Below, piece after piece: positions 1 to 5,850 of a DNA stretch of 6,573 nucleotides. Position 1 is the stretch's first letter. Every line of letters starts with the position of its first letter. The translations under genes and the position numbers were made by a program. The DNA lies in the NCBI GenBank assembly GCA_945483375.1, contig CALYRQ010000053.1, forward strand, positions 1 to 6,573, written 5' to 3'. The notes under the pieces are model-generated. The model searched no databases, was not told the origin of the DNA, and saw nothing but the letters and a program-made list of their open reading frames with translations. The stretch comes from an uncultured Elusimicrobia bacterium. Lineage in GTDB: Bacteria; Elusimicrobiota; Elusimicrobia; Elusimicrobiales; Elusimicrobiaceae.

Positions 1-55
1 AGGCAAGCGTCTGGTGGGCGCAGTTTTAAAACCCGCGCTTCGGTGCGGGTTTTTT
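1..55 (+). repeat. Left copy of a 55-bp perfect direct repeat ending in a terminator
   Basis: Bases 1-55 are identical to 208-262, giving a period of 207 bp. The match may extend left beyond the window. The copy contains the end of a short reading frame (ASVWWAQF then TAA at 27-29) followed at once by a terminator hairpin. Both copies diverge right after the run of six T (G at 56, A at 263), so the repeat boundary coincides with the terminator end. I read it as part of a repeated genetic element, not as coding sequence of a known gene. Confidence 0.9.
28..55 (+). terminator. Intrinsic terminator with UUCG tetraloop (copy 1)
   Basis: An 8-bp stem pairs 31-38 with 43-50, including one G-T wobble, and is closed by a C(TTCG)G tetraloop at 39-42. 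It is flanked by AAA at 28-30 and a run of six T at 50-55. This is a textbook rho-independent terminator for transcription entering from the left edge. Confidence 0.85.
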
Positions 56-207
56 GTTGCCCACAGCAGGCAAACTGCTTTGCCTGCGGCAGGACTTGAA
101 AGGCGCAGCGATGTTTTTGTTTGAGGTGCGAGCCATACTGGCGAGCGCCGAAAGGCAAAAACCGCGAGCCCGGCCTGCAGGAAAATTCCGTCAGGAATTT
201 TACCGGA
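56..207 (+). other. Spacer of the repeated element, rich in hairpins; possible structured RNA
   Basis: This stretch lies between the two copies of the 55-bp repeat. It holds a perfect 9-bp hairpin (66-74 with 79-87, loop CTGC), a 3-bp GAAA-tetraloop mini-hairpin (147-156) and a perfect 8-bp hairpin (182-189 with 194-201, loop GTCA). With the terminator at 235-262 this looks like a small structured transcript or a repeated intergenic element. An ATG at 111, preceded by GAAAGG at 98-103, opens a 41-codon frame ending at 236. I do not recognise the RNA or the peptide, and no family assignment is made. Confidence 0.35.
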
Positions 208-262
208 AGGCAAGCGTCTGGTGGGCGCAGTTTTAAAACCCGCGCTTCGGTGCGGGTTTTTT
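208..262 (+). repeat. Right copy of the 55-bp perfect direct repeat
   Basis: This is the second exact copy of bases 1-55. It again carries the frame end ASVWWAQF-stop (stop at 234-236) and the UUCG terminator. Its last bases overlap the stop codon of the minus-strand ankyrin gene (261-263), so the element abuts a convergent gene directly. Confidence 0.9.
235..262 (+). terminator. Intrinsic terminator with UUCG tetraloop (copy 2), probably bidirectional
   Basis: The hairpin is the same as in copy 1: stem 238-245 with 250-257, loop TTCG at 246-249, then six T. Read on the minus strand, the stem is followed by TTTTAAAA, so it can also end the ankyrin gene transcript, whose stop codon overlaps the T run at 261-263. 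Confidence 0.85.
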
Positions 263-872
263 ATTTTCCAACGGGTTTTAAAATTGATAACACTAACATC
301 GCCTGACGGTAATCCGTTTTTTCCTGTTCCGAAAACTTTTCATTTTCCGCGAGTAAGTCCGCCGCCGTCTTGCCGTCACTCGTTTTAACGTCCGGGTCCG
401 CGCCGCCGCGCAATAATACTTTAATCACCGCCGCCTGATTGTTCCGCGCCGCCAGCGTGAGCGCCGTTTCTCCCTGCACGTCCACCGCATTGGCATTTGC
501 GCCGCCGCTTAATAGCGCTTCCGCCACTTCCGGGGACAAATTGTATTTTGCCGCTCTCATTAAAGCCGTTTGACCTTGTTTGTCTGCCAAATTGGCGTCT
601 GCGCCAGCCGCCAGCAACTGTTGCACCGCCTCCGGGTTTTGCATGTGGCGCGCCGCATAAAACAGAGCGGTCCGGCCGGCCTTGTCGCGCGCGTTTACGT
701 CATCGGCTCGTTTAATAAATTTCCGTGTTGTTTTTAAGTCCGCCCGTTCTTCCAACGAACGCATGAGCAGGGTGGCCCCTCTGTCATCCACGTCCCGCCC
801 GTGGTAGCGGTAAAATGCACCCGCTCCCAACAGCACCAGTATAATCATAATAAAAACGATGTATTTTTTCAT
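261..872 (-). CDS. Membrane-anchored ankyrin-repeat protein (203 aa)
   Basis: The protein starts MKKYIVFIMIILVLLGAGAF. Two lysines precede a hydrophobic stretch at residues 4-20 with no clear signal-peptidase or lipobox site, so an N-in anchor with the rest in the periplasm is likely. Ankyrin units follow at about residues 63-96, 97-130 and 131-163, each with the G-x-TAL-x-xAA core and an LL-x-GGAD/N or LLAAGAD turn. Degenerate units lie at about 29-62 and 164-180. Ankyrin repeats bind other proteins; the partner here is unknown and no enzymatic domain is present. The start is ATG at 872, just before the hydrophobic anchor, with only a weak Shine-Dalgarno-like AAAG. It is a single-gene unit, divergent from lysS with 86 bp between the starts and ended by the repeat-borne terminator. 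The fold is secure; the biological role is not. Confidence 0.88.
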   Translation of the reverse strand: MKKYIVFIMIILVLLGAGAFYRYHGRDVDDRGATLLMRSLEERADLKTTRKFIKRADDVNARDKAGRTALFYAARHMQNPEAVQQLLAAGADANLADKQGQTALMRAAKYNLSPEVAEALLSGGANANAVDVQGETALTLAARNNQAAVIKVLLRGGADPDVKTSDGKTAADLLAENEKFSEQEKTDYRQAMLVLSILKPVGK

Positions 873-880
873 ATTACTTT

Positions 881-889
881 ATTGTATCA
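881..889 (-). promoter_or_regulatory. Possible extended -10 promoter of the ankyrin gene
   Basis: The minus strand reads TGATACAAT here, an extended -10 (TGn then TACAAT, 5 of 6 to TATAAT). It ends 8 bases before the ATG, which would place the transcript start within a base or two of the start codon. No good -35 box is visible. Weak evidence, from motif only. Confidence 0.35.
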
Positions 890-918
890 TTCTTGCCCGC
901 GCCCGCAAACGCCGCAAT

Positions 919-947
919 TTGGTAAAATATCTTTAATACTATATATT
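919..947 (+). promoter_or_regulatory. Possible lysS promoter in an AT-rich stretch
   Basis: TTGGTA (919-924, 4 of 6 to TTGACA) is separated by exactly 17 bases from TATATT (942-947, 5 of 6 to TATAAT). This -10 lies so close to the ATG at 959 that the transcript would start near 954 and miss the GAGG Shine-Dalgarno at 948-951. A different -10 further upstream in the same AT-rich stretch (for example TAAAAT at 923-928) is therefore possible. The region surely holds the lysS promoter; the exact boxes are uncertain. Confidence 0.35.
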
Positions 948-958
948 GAGGTTTTACG

Positions 959-2479
959 ATGTCTACCGAAAAAACACAACAACCGCAGCACAATAACGCG
1001 CTGAACGAAATCATCGCACAGCGCTACGCCGAAGTGGAAACAATCCGCCAGTTGGGCGTAACCCCCTATCCGAACCGCTGCGAAAAACAAATTTCCTGCC
1101 AGGAAGCAAAAAACGCCGCAGAAGGCGCCGAAGCCATCACCGCCGGCCGCTTGGTCCAGCTGCGCTTAATGGGCAAAGCCGCTTTTGCGCATTTGCGCGA
1201 TTTTTCCGGCCGCGTGCAGCTCTATATCGCCAAAGACCAATTGGGCGAAGAACCGTACGCATTTTTCAAAAAACACATTTCCGTGGGCGATTTCGTTTCC
1301 GTTACGGGGCACGTTTTTGTAACCAAAACGGGCGAAAAAACCATTAAAGCGACCAAGTTAACGCTGCTCTCCAAAGCCATTCGCCCCATGCCGGAAAAAT
1401 ACCACGGTTTGCAAGATACCGAAGTGCGCTTTAGAAAACGCCACTTGGACTTAATCGCCAACGAAGAAGTAAAAGACATTTTCATTAAACGCGCCAAAAT
1501 TATTTCCTCCGTCCGCCGCACGCTGGACGAAAAAGGATTTTTGGAAGTGGAAACGCCGATTTTGAACCCGTCCTCCGGCGGCGCGATTGCGCGCCCGTTT
1601 GAAACGTTCCACAACGCTTTAAAAATGCCGCTTTTCATGCGTATTGCGCTGGAACTGCACCACAAACGCTTAATTATCGGCGGCATGGATAAGATTTACG
1701 AAATCGGCCACATGTTCCGCAACGAAGGAATCGACACCACCCACAACCCCGAATTTACGATGATGGAACTCTACCAGGCGTACGGGGACGTGAACACCAT
1801 GGCGGATTTGTTTGACGAAATCTTGGGCAACGCCGCCAAAGCCATCGGCGTGGAAAAAGTGAACTTCCGCGGTTACGAAGTTGATTTGCGCCCGCCGTAC
1901 AAACGCCTCTACATTCCGCAGGCGTGGCAGGAAAAATTCGGCCGCGACATTCACGAAGTGTTAAACGGCCGCCAGTTCAACCGCGCCAAATTGGAAGAAG
2001 TGGCCCGCGAACAGGGCGTTAAATTCAGCGCCGACGATTCCGACTCCGCCATCTTCGACGAACTCTTTGAAGGCAAACTGCTGGCTGATTACCACAACCC
2101 GGTTATCGCGCTCGATTATCCGACGGCCGTCAGCCCGTTCTCCAAAACCAAACCCGGGGACCCGGAACTGGTGGAACGCTTTGAAGTGTTCGTGAACGGA
2201 CAGGAACTCGGCAACGCGTATACTGAGCTTAACGATCCGGCCGACCAGTTGGCGCGCCTGAAAGACCAAGCCGCCGCCAAAGCCATCGCCAAAGGCGAAG
2301 ACGCCGAAAACGCCGACATTTTGGACGCGGATTACATTGAGGCCATGGAATCCGGCATGCCGCCGACCGGGGGCATGGGTATCGGTATCGACCGCATTAT
2401 CATGATGCTGACCGGGCAGGATTCCATTCGCGAAATCATCCTGTTCCCCACGCTCAAAAAGCTGGAAGAAGAAAAATAA
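959..2479 (+). CDS. lysS: Lysyl-tRNA synthetase, class II
   Basis: This cytoplasmic enzyme charges tRNA-Lys with lysine using ATP. The 506-residue length is normal for bacterial LysRS. An N-terminal OB-fold for anticodon binding spans about residues 64-138. The class II core follows: motif 1 around 177-200 (ending FLEVETPIL), motif 2 around 246-272 with FRNEG at 253-257 and THNPEFTMMELYQAY after it, the NGQELGNAYTELNDP segment at 413-427, and motif 3 GMGIGIDRI at 472-480 with its arginine. Two conserved places differ from the usual family text: FETFHNAL (215-221 region), where many have THHNAL, and RIALELHHKRL (228-238), where RIAPELYLKRL is usual; the glutamate is kept. The start is ATG at 959, with GAGG at 948-951 at good spacing. 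A strong terminator closes the gene at 2491-2521, so it appears to be transcribed separately from lolC. Confidence 0.98.
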   Translation: MSTEKTQQPQHNNALNEIIAQRYAEVETIRQLGVTPYPNRCEKQISCQEAKNAAEGAEAITAGRLVQLRLMGKAAFAHLRDFSGRVQLYIAKDQLGEEPYAFFKKHISVGDFVSVTGHVFVTKTGEKTIKATKLTLLSKAIRPMPEKYHGLQDTEVRFRKRHLDLIANEEVKDIFIKRAKIISSVRRTLDEKGFLEVETPILNPSSGGAIARPFETFHNALKMPLFMRIALELHHKRLIIGGMDKIYEIGHMFRNEGIDTTHNPEFTMMELYQAYGDVNTMADLFDEILGNAAKAIGVEKVNFRGYEVDLRPPYKRLYIPQAWQEKFGRDIHEVLNGRQFNRAKLEEVAREQGVKFSADDSDSAIFDELFEGKLLADYHNPVIALDYPTAVSPFSKTKPGDPELVERFEVFVNGQELGNAYTELNDPADQLARLKDQAAAKAIAKGEDAENADILDADYIEAMESGMPPTGGMGIGIDRIIMMLTGQDSIREIILFPTLKKLEEEK

Positions 2480-2490
2480 AGTTTAGATGC

Positions 2491-2521
2491 AAAAAGCCCC
2501 GCTTTACCGCGGGGCTTTTTT
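2491..2521. terminator. Strong bidirectional intrinsic terminator after lysS
   Basis: A perfect 12-bp inverted repeat (2491-2502 with 2509-2520) has a 6-base loop TTTACC. It has a GC-rich core, a 3' run of six T on the plus strand and a run of five T on the minus strand. It ends lysS and could also end transcription of the minus-strand pilin-like frame, whose stop lies at 2542. Confidence 0.93.
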
Positions 2522-2541
2522 GGGAATTTTTCAATCGACAT

Positions 2542-2829
2542 TTACATCCCAATCATTTTACAATATCCGTTTTCCTCATGATCAGAACAACCTAGCCCTT
2601 GACCATATACATTATCCGGACTTATAGATAAAGTAGCGGCCCACTTTCCATTTTTAATACGACCGGCATATAATAAATCTTCCGACCAATAAGCCCAGTC
2701 TTTTGTTTTAAAGCACTGCAATCCGTCCGGACAACTGTTCTGGCTTAAAATAACAGTTGGAGGCTCAAATGTACTATAAAGGCTGGGCTCCCCAAGTTGC
2801 CCGTCCGGCGAGGACCCGCACTCTTTTGA
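2542..2829 (-). pseudogene. 5'-truncated type IV pilin/pseudopilin-like C-terminal fragment
   Basis: This minus-strand stretch is open for 95 codons between an in-frame stop at 2830-2832 and its own stop at 2542-2544, with no ATG at its head. Its translation contains CPDGLQCFKTKDWAYW (residues 33-48), GRIKNGKWAATLSISPD and an end of the form GCSDHEENGYCKMIGM. The spaced cysteines, the CFKTKDW-type segment and the C-terminal cysteine followed by a short hydrophobic end resemble the variable domain of type IV pilins or pseudopilins. No prepilin peptidase site or GFTLIELL-type N-terminal helix exists upstream before lolC begins. The pilin-like part is AT-rich (about 39% GC over 2541-2760), unlike its neighbours. 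The first 20 or so codons (above about 2781) fall in the GC-rich block and may not belong to the original gene. It is either a decayed gene or a silent 3' cassette. The pilin assignment rests on pattern recognition, not on a search. Confidence 0.5.
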
Positions 2830-2980
2830 TTAGTTGGGCCACACTGTTTCAGCCATATCGCCAACCCATAAACAGGCGCGCTCTATGGTGGCGGCCCACA
2901 GGGAGGGGCCTGCAAGGTGCGGCGCGTGGGGGTGCGGGCGCGCAAAAGCCGGTAAAAGCCGACCCAAAAACTCCGCTCAA
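2781..2980. other. GC-rich intergenic block, no credible gene
   Basis: About 64% GC against about 39% in the adjacent pilin-like fragment. Short inverted repeats occur (GGCCC at 2893-2897 with GGGCC at 2906-2910; GCGCG and CGCGC flanking a G-rich run near 2922-2943). Several frames stay open through it on both strands, as expected of GC-rich non-coding DNA, and none shows a domain or a ribosome site. It separates the lysS terminator and pilin fragment from lolC. It could be a mobile or repeated intergenic element, but no ends, transposase or target duplication are visible. Confidence 0.5.
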
Positions 2981-2986
2981 ATAAAG

Positions 2987-2992
2987 TACAAT
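2987..2992 (+). promoter_or_regulatory. Possible -10 box of the lolC operon
   Basis: TACAAT (5 of 6 to TATAAT) lies 6 bases before the lolC ATG at 2999. A transcript from it would begin at or next to the A of ATG, and no Shine-Dalgarno sequence is visible upstream. No convincing -35 is seen. The operon needs a promoter here because lysS ends in a strong terminator. Confidence 0.35.
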
Positions 2993-2998
2993 ATACCT

Positions 2999-4219
2999 AT
3001 GAAATTTGAACAATTCGTCGCCGTGCGCTACTTAACGCGCCGTCAGGGGCTGTTCGCCTTTATCACCACGCTGATCGGCGTGGCGGGCGTCAGCGTAGGC
3101 GTAGCGGCGCTTATTACCACTTTATCCGTTATGAACGGCTTTCAAACCGATATCAAAGATAAAATCATCGGCGCGCAAAGCCACGTGCTTGTTTTTGGAC
3201 AGATGAGCCAGAAAACATATCCCGAAAAAATCAAACAAATCGAAGAAATCCCGCTCGTAGAAGCCGCCGCGCCGCACATTTACGGCCAAGGAATTATCAC
3301 CTATGCGGGCCAAAGTTTGGGCTTGGTGGTACGCGGGCTGGACCCGGAGCAGGAAAAAAAGATTAACACGCTGACCGACTCGCTCACCGCAGGTTCCTTT
3401 GAACCCAAGGCCTGGCCGCAGGACGCGCCGCCGCCGCTTGTCTTGGGCGCGGAACTGGCCGCCAACATGGGGGCCGATATCGGGGACGACGTGGTGCTGA
3501 TTTCGCCCCAGTCTATCTCCACCTCGGCGGGGATGTTCCCCAAAATGAAAAAATTTCGCGTAAGCGGACTTTTACGCACCGGGTATTACGAGTTCGACAA
3601 TACCATCGCCTACACGCTTTTATCCCACGCCAGCGATTTTTTGGGCCTCAAACAAGGCGTAACGGGCGTGGCCGTAAAACTTAAAAATATGAACAAGGCG
3701 GACGAAGCCGCGCGCCAAATCCAAAACGCCATCGGCTACGGATACTCCGTCCGCACGTTTGCGCAAATGAACAGCACGCTCTACGCCGCCTTAAAACTGG
3801 AAAAAACCATGATGTTCATTATCCTGTTTTTAATTATCGGCGTGGCTTCGCTCAATATCGCGGGGAACCTGATTTTACTCGGCACCGAAAAACTGCGCGA
3901 CATCGGTATCCTGCGCGCCATCGGCGCGAGCCCGAAACTCATCCGCAAAGTGTTTATGTGGGAAGCTATGGTCATCGCCACGCTGGGCATTGTGCTGGGA
4001 TTTCTGCTCGCGTGCCTGCTGTGCTGGGTAATTGCCACGTTTAACATCGTGGAGCTGCCCGGCGACATTTATTATTTAACCAAAGTGCCCGTACGCATGC
4101 AGCTGTGGGACATCGTCGCCGTCATCGGCGGCAGCTATATAATTTGTTTTGCGGCGGGATTGTACCCGGCGGTGAAAGCCTCGCGCGTACACCCCACGGA
4201 CGCAATCCGCTACGGGTGA
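2999..4219 (+). CDS. lolC: LolC/LolE-family lipoprotein-release permease
   Basis: This is the inner-membrane subunit of the ABC complex that extracts outer-membrane lipoproteins and hands them to the periplasmic carrier LolA. The 406-residue protein has the family layout: a cytoplasmic start MKFEQFVAVRYL, TM1 at about 20-43, a large periplasmic domain at about 44-269, then TM2 (about 270-292), TM3 (about 322-346) and TM4 (about 371-389). The cytoplasmic coupling segment after TM2 reads EKLRDIGILRAIGAS (297-311), and the protein ends LYPAVKASRVHPTDAIRYG; both are hallmarks of LolC/E. I chose ATG at 2999 because the family begins with this segment. The in-frame codons upstream to 2834 translate the GC-rich intergenic block and carry no homologous sequence. 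lolD follows after 6 bases. Only one permease gene is present, so a LolF-like homodimer is possible unless a partner lies elsewhere. The family is certain; C versus E versus F is not. Confidence 0.95.
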   Translation: MKFEQFVAVRYLTRRQGLFAFITTLIGVAGVSVGVAALITTLSVMNGFQTDIKDKIIGAQSHVLVFGQMSQKTYPEKIKQIEEIPLVEAAAPHIYGQGIITYAGQSLGLVVRGLDPEQEKKINTLTDSLTAGSFEPKAWPQDAPPPLVLGAELAANMGADIGDDVVLISPQSISTSAGMFPKMKKFRVSGLLRTGYYEFDNTIAYTLLSHASDFLGLKQGVTGVAVKLKNMNKADEAARQIQNAIGYGYSVRTFAQMNSTLYAALKLEKTMMFIILFLIIGVASLNIAGNLILLGTEKLRDIGILRAIGASPKLIRKVFMWEAMVIATLGIVLGFLLACLLCWVIATFNIVELPGDIYYLTKVPVRMQLWDIVAVIGGSYIICFAAGLYPAVKASRVHPTDAIRYG

Positions 4220-4225
4220 GATATT

Positions 4226-4891
4226 ATGATAGAACTTGTACATTTAACTAAAATTTATGGTCAAGGCCACGAAAACCTCTGCGTGCTGGAAGACGTATCG
4301 CTCACCCTGCGCCGCGGCAAATTTACGGTGCTGTTGGGGCCCAGCGGTTCGGGGAAAAGCACCCTTTTAAACATGATCGCCATGCTGGACGCGCCGACGT
4401 CCGGCAAAATACTGGTGGACGGACAGGACGTCACCGCCCTAAAAAGCGAATCCGCACGCGCCGCCCTGCGCCTTAAAAAGATGGGTTTTGTGTTCCAGTT
4501 TGACGGCCTCCTGCCGGAATTTTCCCTCCTGGAAAATGTAGACATGCCCGCTTTAATGCGCGGTAAACCGAACCCGAAAAAAGCACGGGAACTTTTGGAA
4601 AAATTCGGCCTCGGCGCCATGGTAAACAAACTGCCGGCCGATTTATCGGGCGGCGAAAAACAACGCGCCAGCATCGCACGGGCTCTACGCAACGAGCCGC
4701 CGCTTCTCCTGGCTGACGAACCCACGGGCAACCTGGACGCGGCGCGCAAAATCCAAGTATTTGAAGACTTCGCCCGCATGAGTAAAGAACGCGGACTGAC
4801 CACCGTCATGGTAACGCACGACGCGCACGCGTCCGAATACGCGGACGACGTATACAGCTTGGAAAACCGCAAGCTGGTAAAAACCAAATGA
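4226..4891 (+). CDS. lolD: LolD-type ABC ATPase for lipoprotein release
   Basis: This is the cytoplasmic ATPase subunit that powers lipoprotein extraction with the LolC-type permease encoded just upstream. The 221-residue size is normal. Visible motifs are Walker A GPSGSGKST (38-46), the Q-loop glutamine at 91 in VFQFDGLLPEFSLLENV, the ABC signature LSGGEKQR (140-147), Walker B LLLADEP (160-166) followed by TGNLD, and the switch histidine in VTHD (His198). The close spacing to the permease and the MacB/LolD-type sequence after the Q-loop support LolD over other small ATPases such as FtsE. The start ATG lies 6 bases after the permease stop, with GGGTGAG at 4214-4220 overlapping that stop and acting as ribosome site, so translation is probably coupled. 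Its stop overlaps the start of the next gene (ATGA). Confidence 0.95.
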   Translation: MIELVHLTKIYGQGHENLCVLEDVSLTLRRGKFTVLLGPSGSGKSTLLNMIAMLDAPTSGKILVDGQDVTALKSESARAALRLKKMGFVFQFDGLLPEFSLLENVDMPALMRGKPNPKKARELLEKFGLGAMVNKLPADLSGGEKQRASIARALRNEPPLLLADEPTGNLDAARKIQVFEDFARMSKERGLTTVMVTHDAHASEYADDVYSLENRKLVKTK

Positions 4892-5850
4892 AAAAGTTTC
4901 TGCTGTTTTCTCTCTTACTCTTTACCGTTCTGCCGCCCGCGTTTGCCGCAAAAGAGCGCAAACCGTTCTTCCCGGCCGACAACTCCGCAGACCGCATGGA
5001 CGCATACGAGCAAGAGGCCGAAAAAGAAAAACATACCGCCGAAAAATGCCGTTTCAAACAATTACGTTCTGAAGTGCGCAACGGCTACACCGATTCTCTA
5101 ATGGAACTGGCTATGGCCTACTACCGCGGCTACGGCGTAAAAAAGAATTATAAAAAAGCCTATAAATACATGCAAAAAGCCGCCCAAAACGGGGACGCGC
5201 TGGCCGCCGTACTGCAGGCGAATTGGCTCTCGCGCGGCAAGGGCGCAGACCAAAATATCCCGCTGGCGTGTGAGCTGCTGCAGGAACTCGTCCAAAACAA
5301 AAATCCGCACGCCGCCTTTCAGCTGTACACGCTGGGCAAGCAAAACTATTGCGGCTTAACCGAAACCAACACCCAACAGCTGCTGGATTTTGCGGCTGAA
5401 AAAGGAGTGGCGCCCGCTTTGTTTTACAAATCGCAAAACGCCCAATCGCCCCAAGAATCTTTTACTTTTATGGAACGCGCCGCGCGGCTGGAATACCGCC
5501 TGGCGCAGTATGAACTGGCGCGCATGTATGAAAACGGAACGGGAACAGACACCAATCCCGCCAAAGCGTTTGATTATATGATGCTTGCCGCCAAACAAAA
5601 ACTGAAAACAGCCCAGTGGCAAACCGCCCAATGGTACGAACAGGGCTACGGCGTGAAACAAAGCCCTTCTTTGGCGTTCCACTGGACGAGAATCGCCGCC
5701 AAAAACAACGTAAAAGACGCGCAAAAAAGACTGGCGGAAATGTACCGAACCGGATACGGCGTCCCCGTTAATATAGGGGCCGCACGCAAATGGGAAAAGA
5801 AAGCGTCCGCCGCGGCAAAAATCGAAGAAACCGAGGAGGAATTTTACTGA
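4888..5850 (+). CDS. Secreted Sel1-repeat protein (320 aa)
   Basis: A Sec signal peptide is clear: MKK, a hydrophobic core, then PPAFA before AKERK, with likely cleavage after residue 20. There is no lipobox cysteine, so it should be a soluble periplasmic (or exported) protein rather than a lipoprotein. A charged linker spans about 21-66. Sel1-type TPR-like helical repeats follow: one good unit at about 67-102 (LAMAYYRGYGVKKNYKKAYKY), a degenerate stretch at about 103-202, then good units at about 203-238, 239-274 and 275-307. The protein ends in an acidic tail, EETEEEFY. Sel1 repeats are scaffolds for protein contacts; no catalytic domain is visible and the partner is unknown. The ATG shares four bases with the lolD stop (ATGA, 4888-4891), so it is translationally coupled to the Lol genes. 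The repeats are secure; the function is not. Confidence 0.93.
   Translation: MKKFLLFSLLLFTVLPPAFAAKERKPFFPADNSADRMDAYEQEAEKEKHTAEKCRFKQLRSEVRNGYTDSLMELAMAYYRGYGVKKNYKKAYKYMQKAAQNGDALAAVLQANWLSRGKGADQNIPLACELLQELVQNKNPHAAFQLYTLGKQNYCGLTETNTQQLLDFAAEKGVAPALFYKSQNAQSPQESFTFMERAARLEYRLAQYELARMYENGTGTDTNPAKAFDYMMLAAKQKLKTAQWQTAQWYEQGYGVKQSPSLAFHWTRIAAKNNVKDAQKRLAEMYRTGYGVPVNIGAARKWEKKASAAAKIEETEEEFY
5834..5839 (+). promoter_or_regulatory. Strong Shine-Dalgarno that fixes the start of the second Sel1 gene
   Basis: AGGAGG lies inside the last codons of the upstream gene, 10 bases before the ATG at 5850. It supports that ATG over an in-frame ATG at 5790, which would add 20 arginine-rich residues read out of frame through the upstream gene's C-terminus. 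Confidence 0.8.

Noticed and set aside
1..262. CRISPR array
   Set aside because: Only two repeats of 55 bp with a 152-bp spacer, and the repeats contain a terminator; this does not fit CRISPR repeat and spacer sizes.
121..306. Open frame running through the repeat and terminator into the ankyrin gene
   Set aside because: It reads through a strong terminator hairpin and overlaps the convergent ankyrin gene; no sign of a real protein.
2757..2984. Plus-strand 75-codon open frame between lysS and lolC
   Set aside because: It spans the composition break between the pilin-like fragment and the GC-rich block, runs antisense to the pilin-like frame, and shows no domain.
2834..2998. 55-residue N-terminal extension of the LolC permease from an upstream in-frame start
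   Set aside because: The added residues translate the GC-rich intergenic block, have no family counterpart, and the LolC/E family begins at the ATG at 2999.
4261..4887. Long minus-strand open frame (208 codons) opposite lolD
   Set aside because: It is the antisense shadow of a clear ABC ATPase; its serine- and arginine-rich translation has no domain and it has no convincing start context.
4888..4950. Lipoprotein signal on the first Sel1 protein, which would make it a Lol substrate
   Set aside because: The cleavage region reads PPAFA-AKERK with no cysteine at the +1 position, so it fits signal peptidase I, not a lipobox.
5790..5849. Upstream start for the second Sel1 gene adding 20 arginine-rich residues
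   Set aside because: It overlaps the previous gene by 61 bases, while the ATG at 5850 has a strong AGGAGG and the stop-start overlap, and begins just before the membrane segment.
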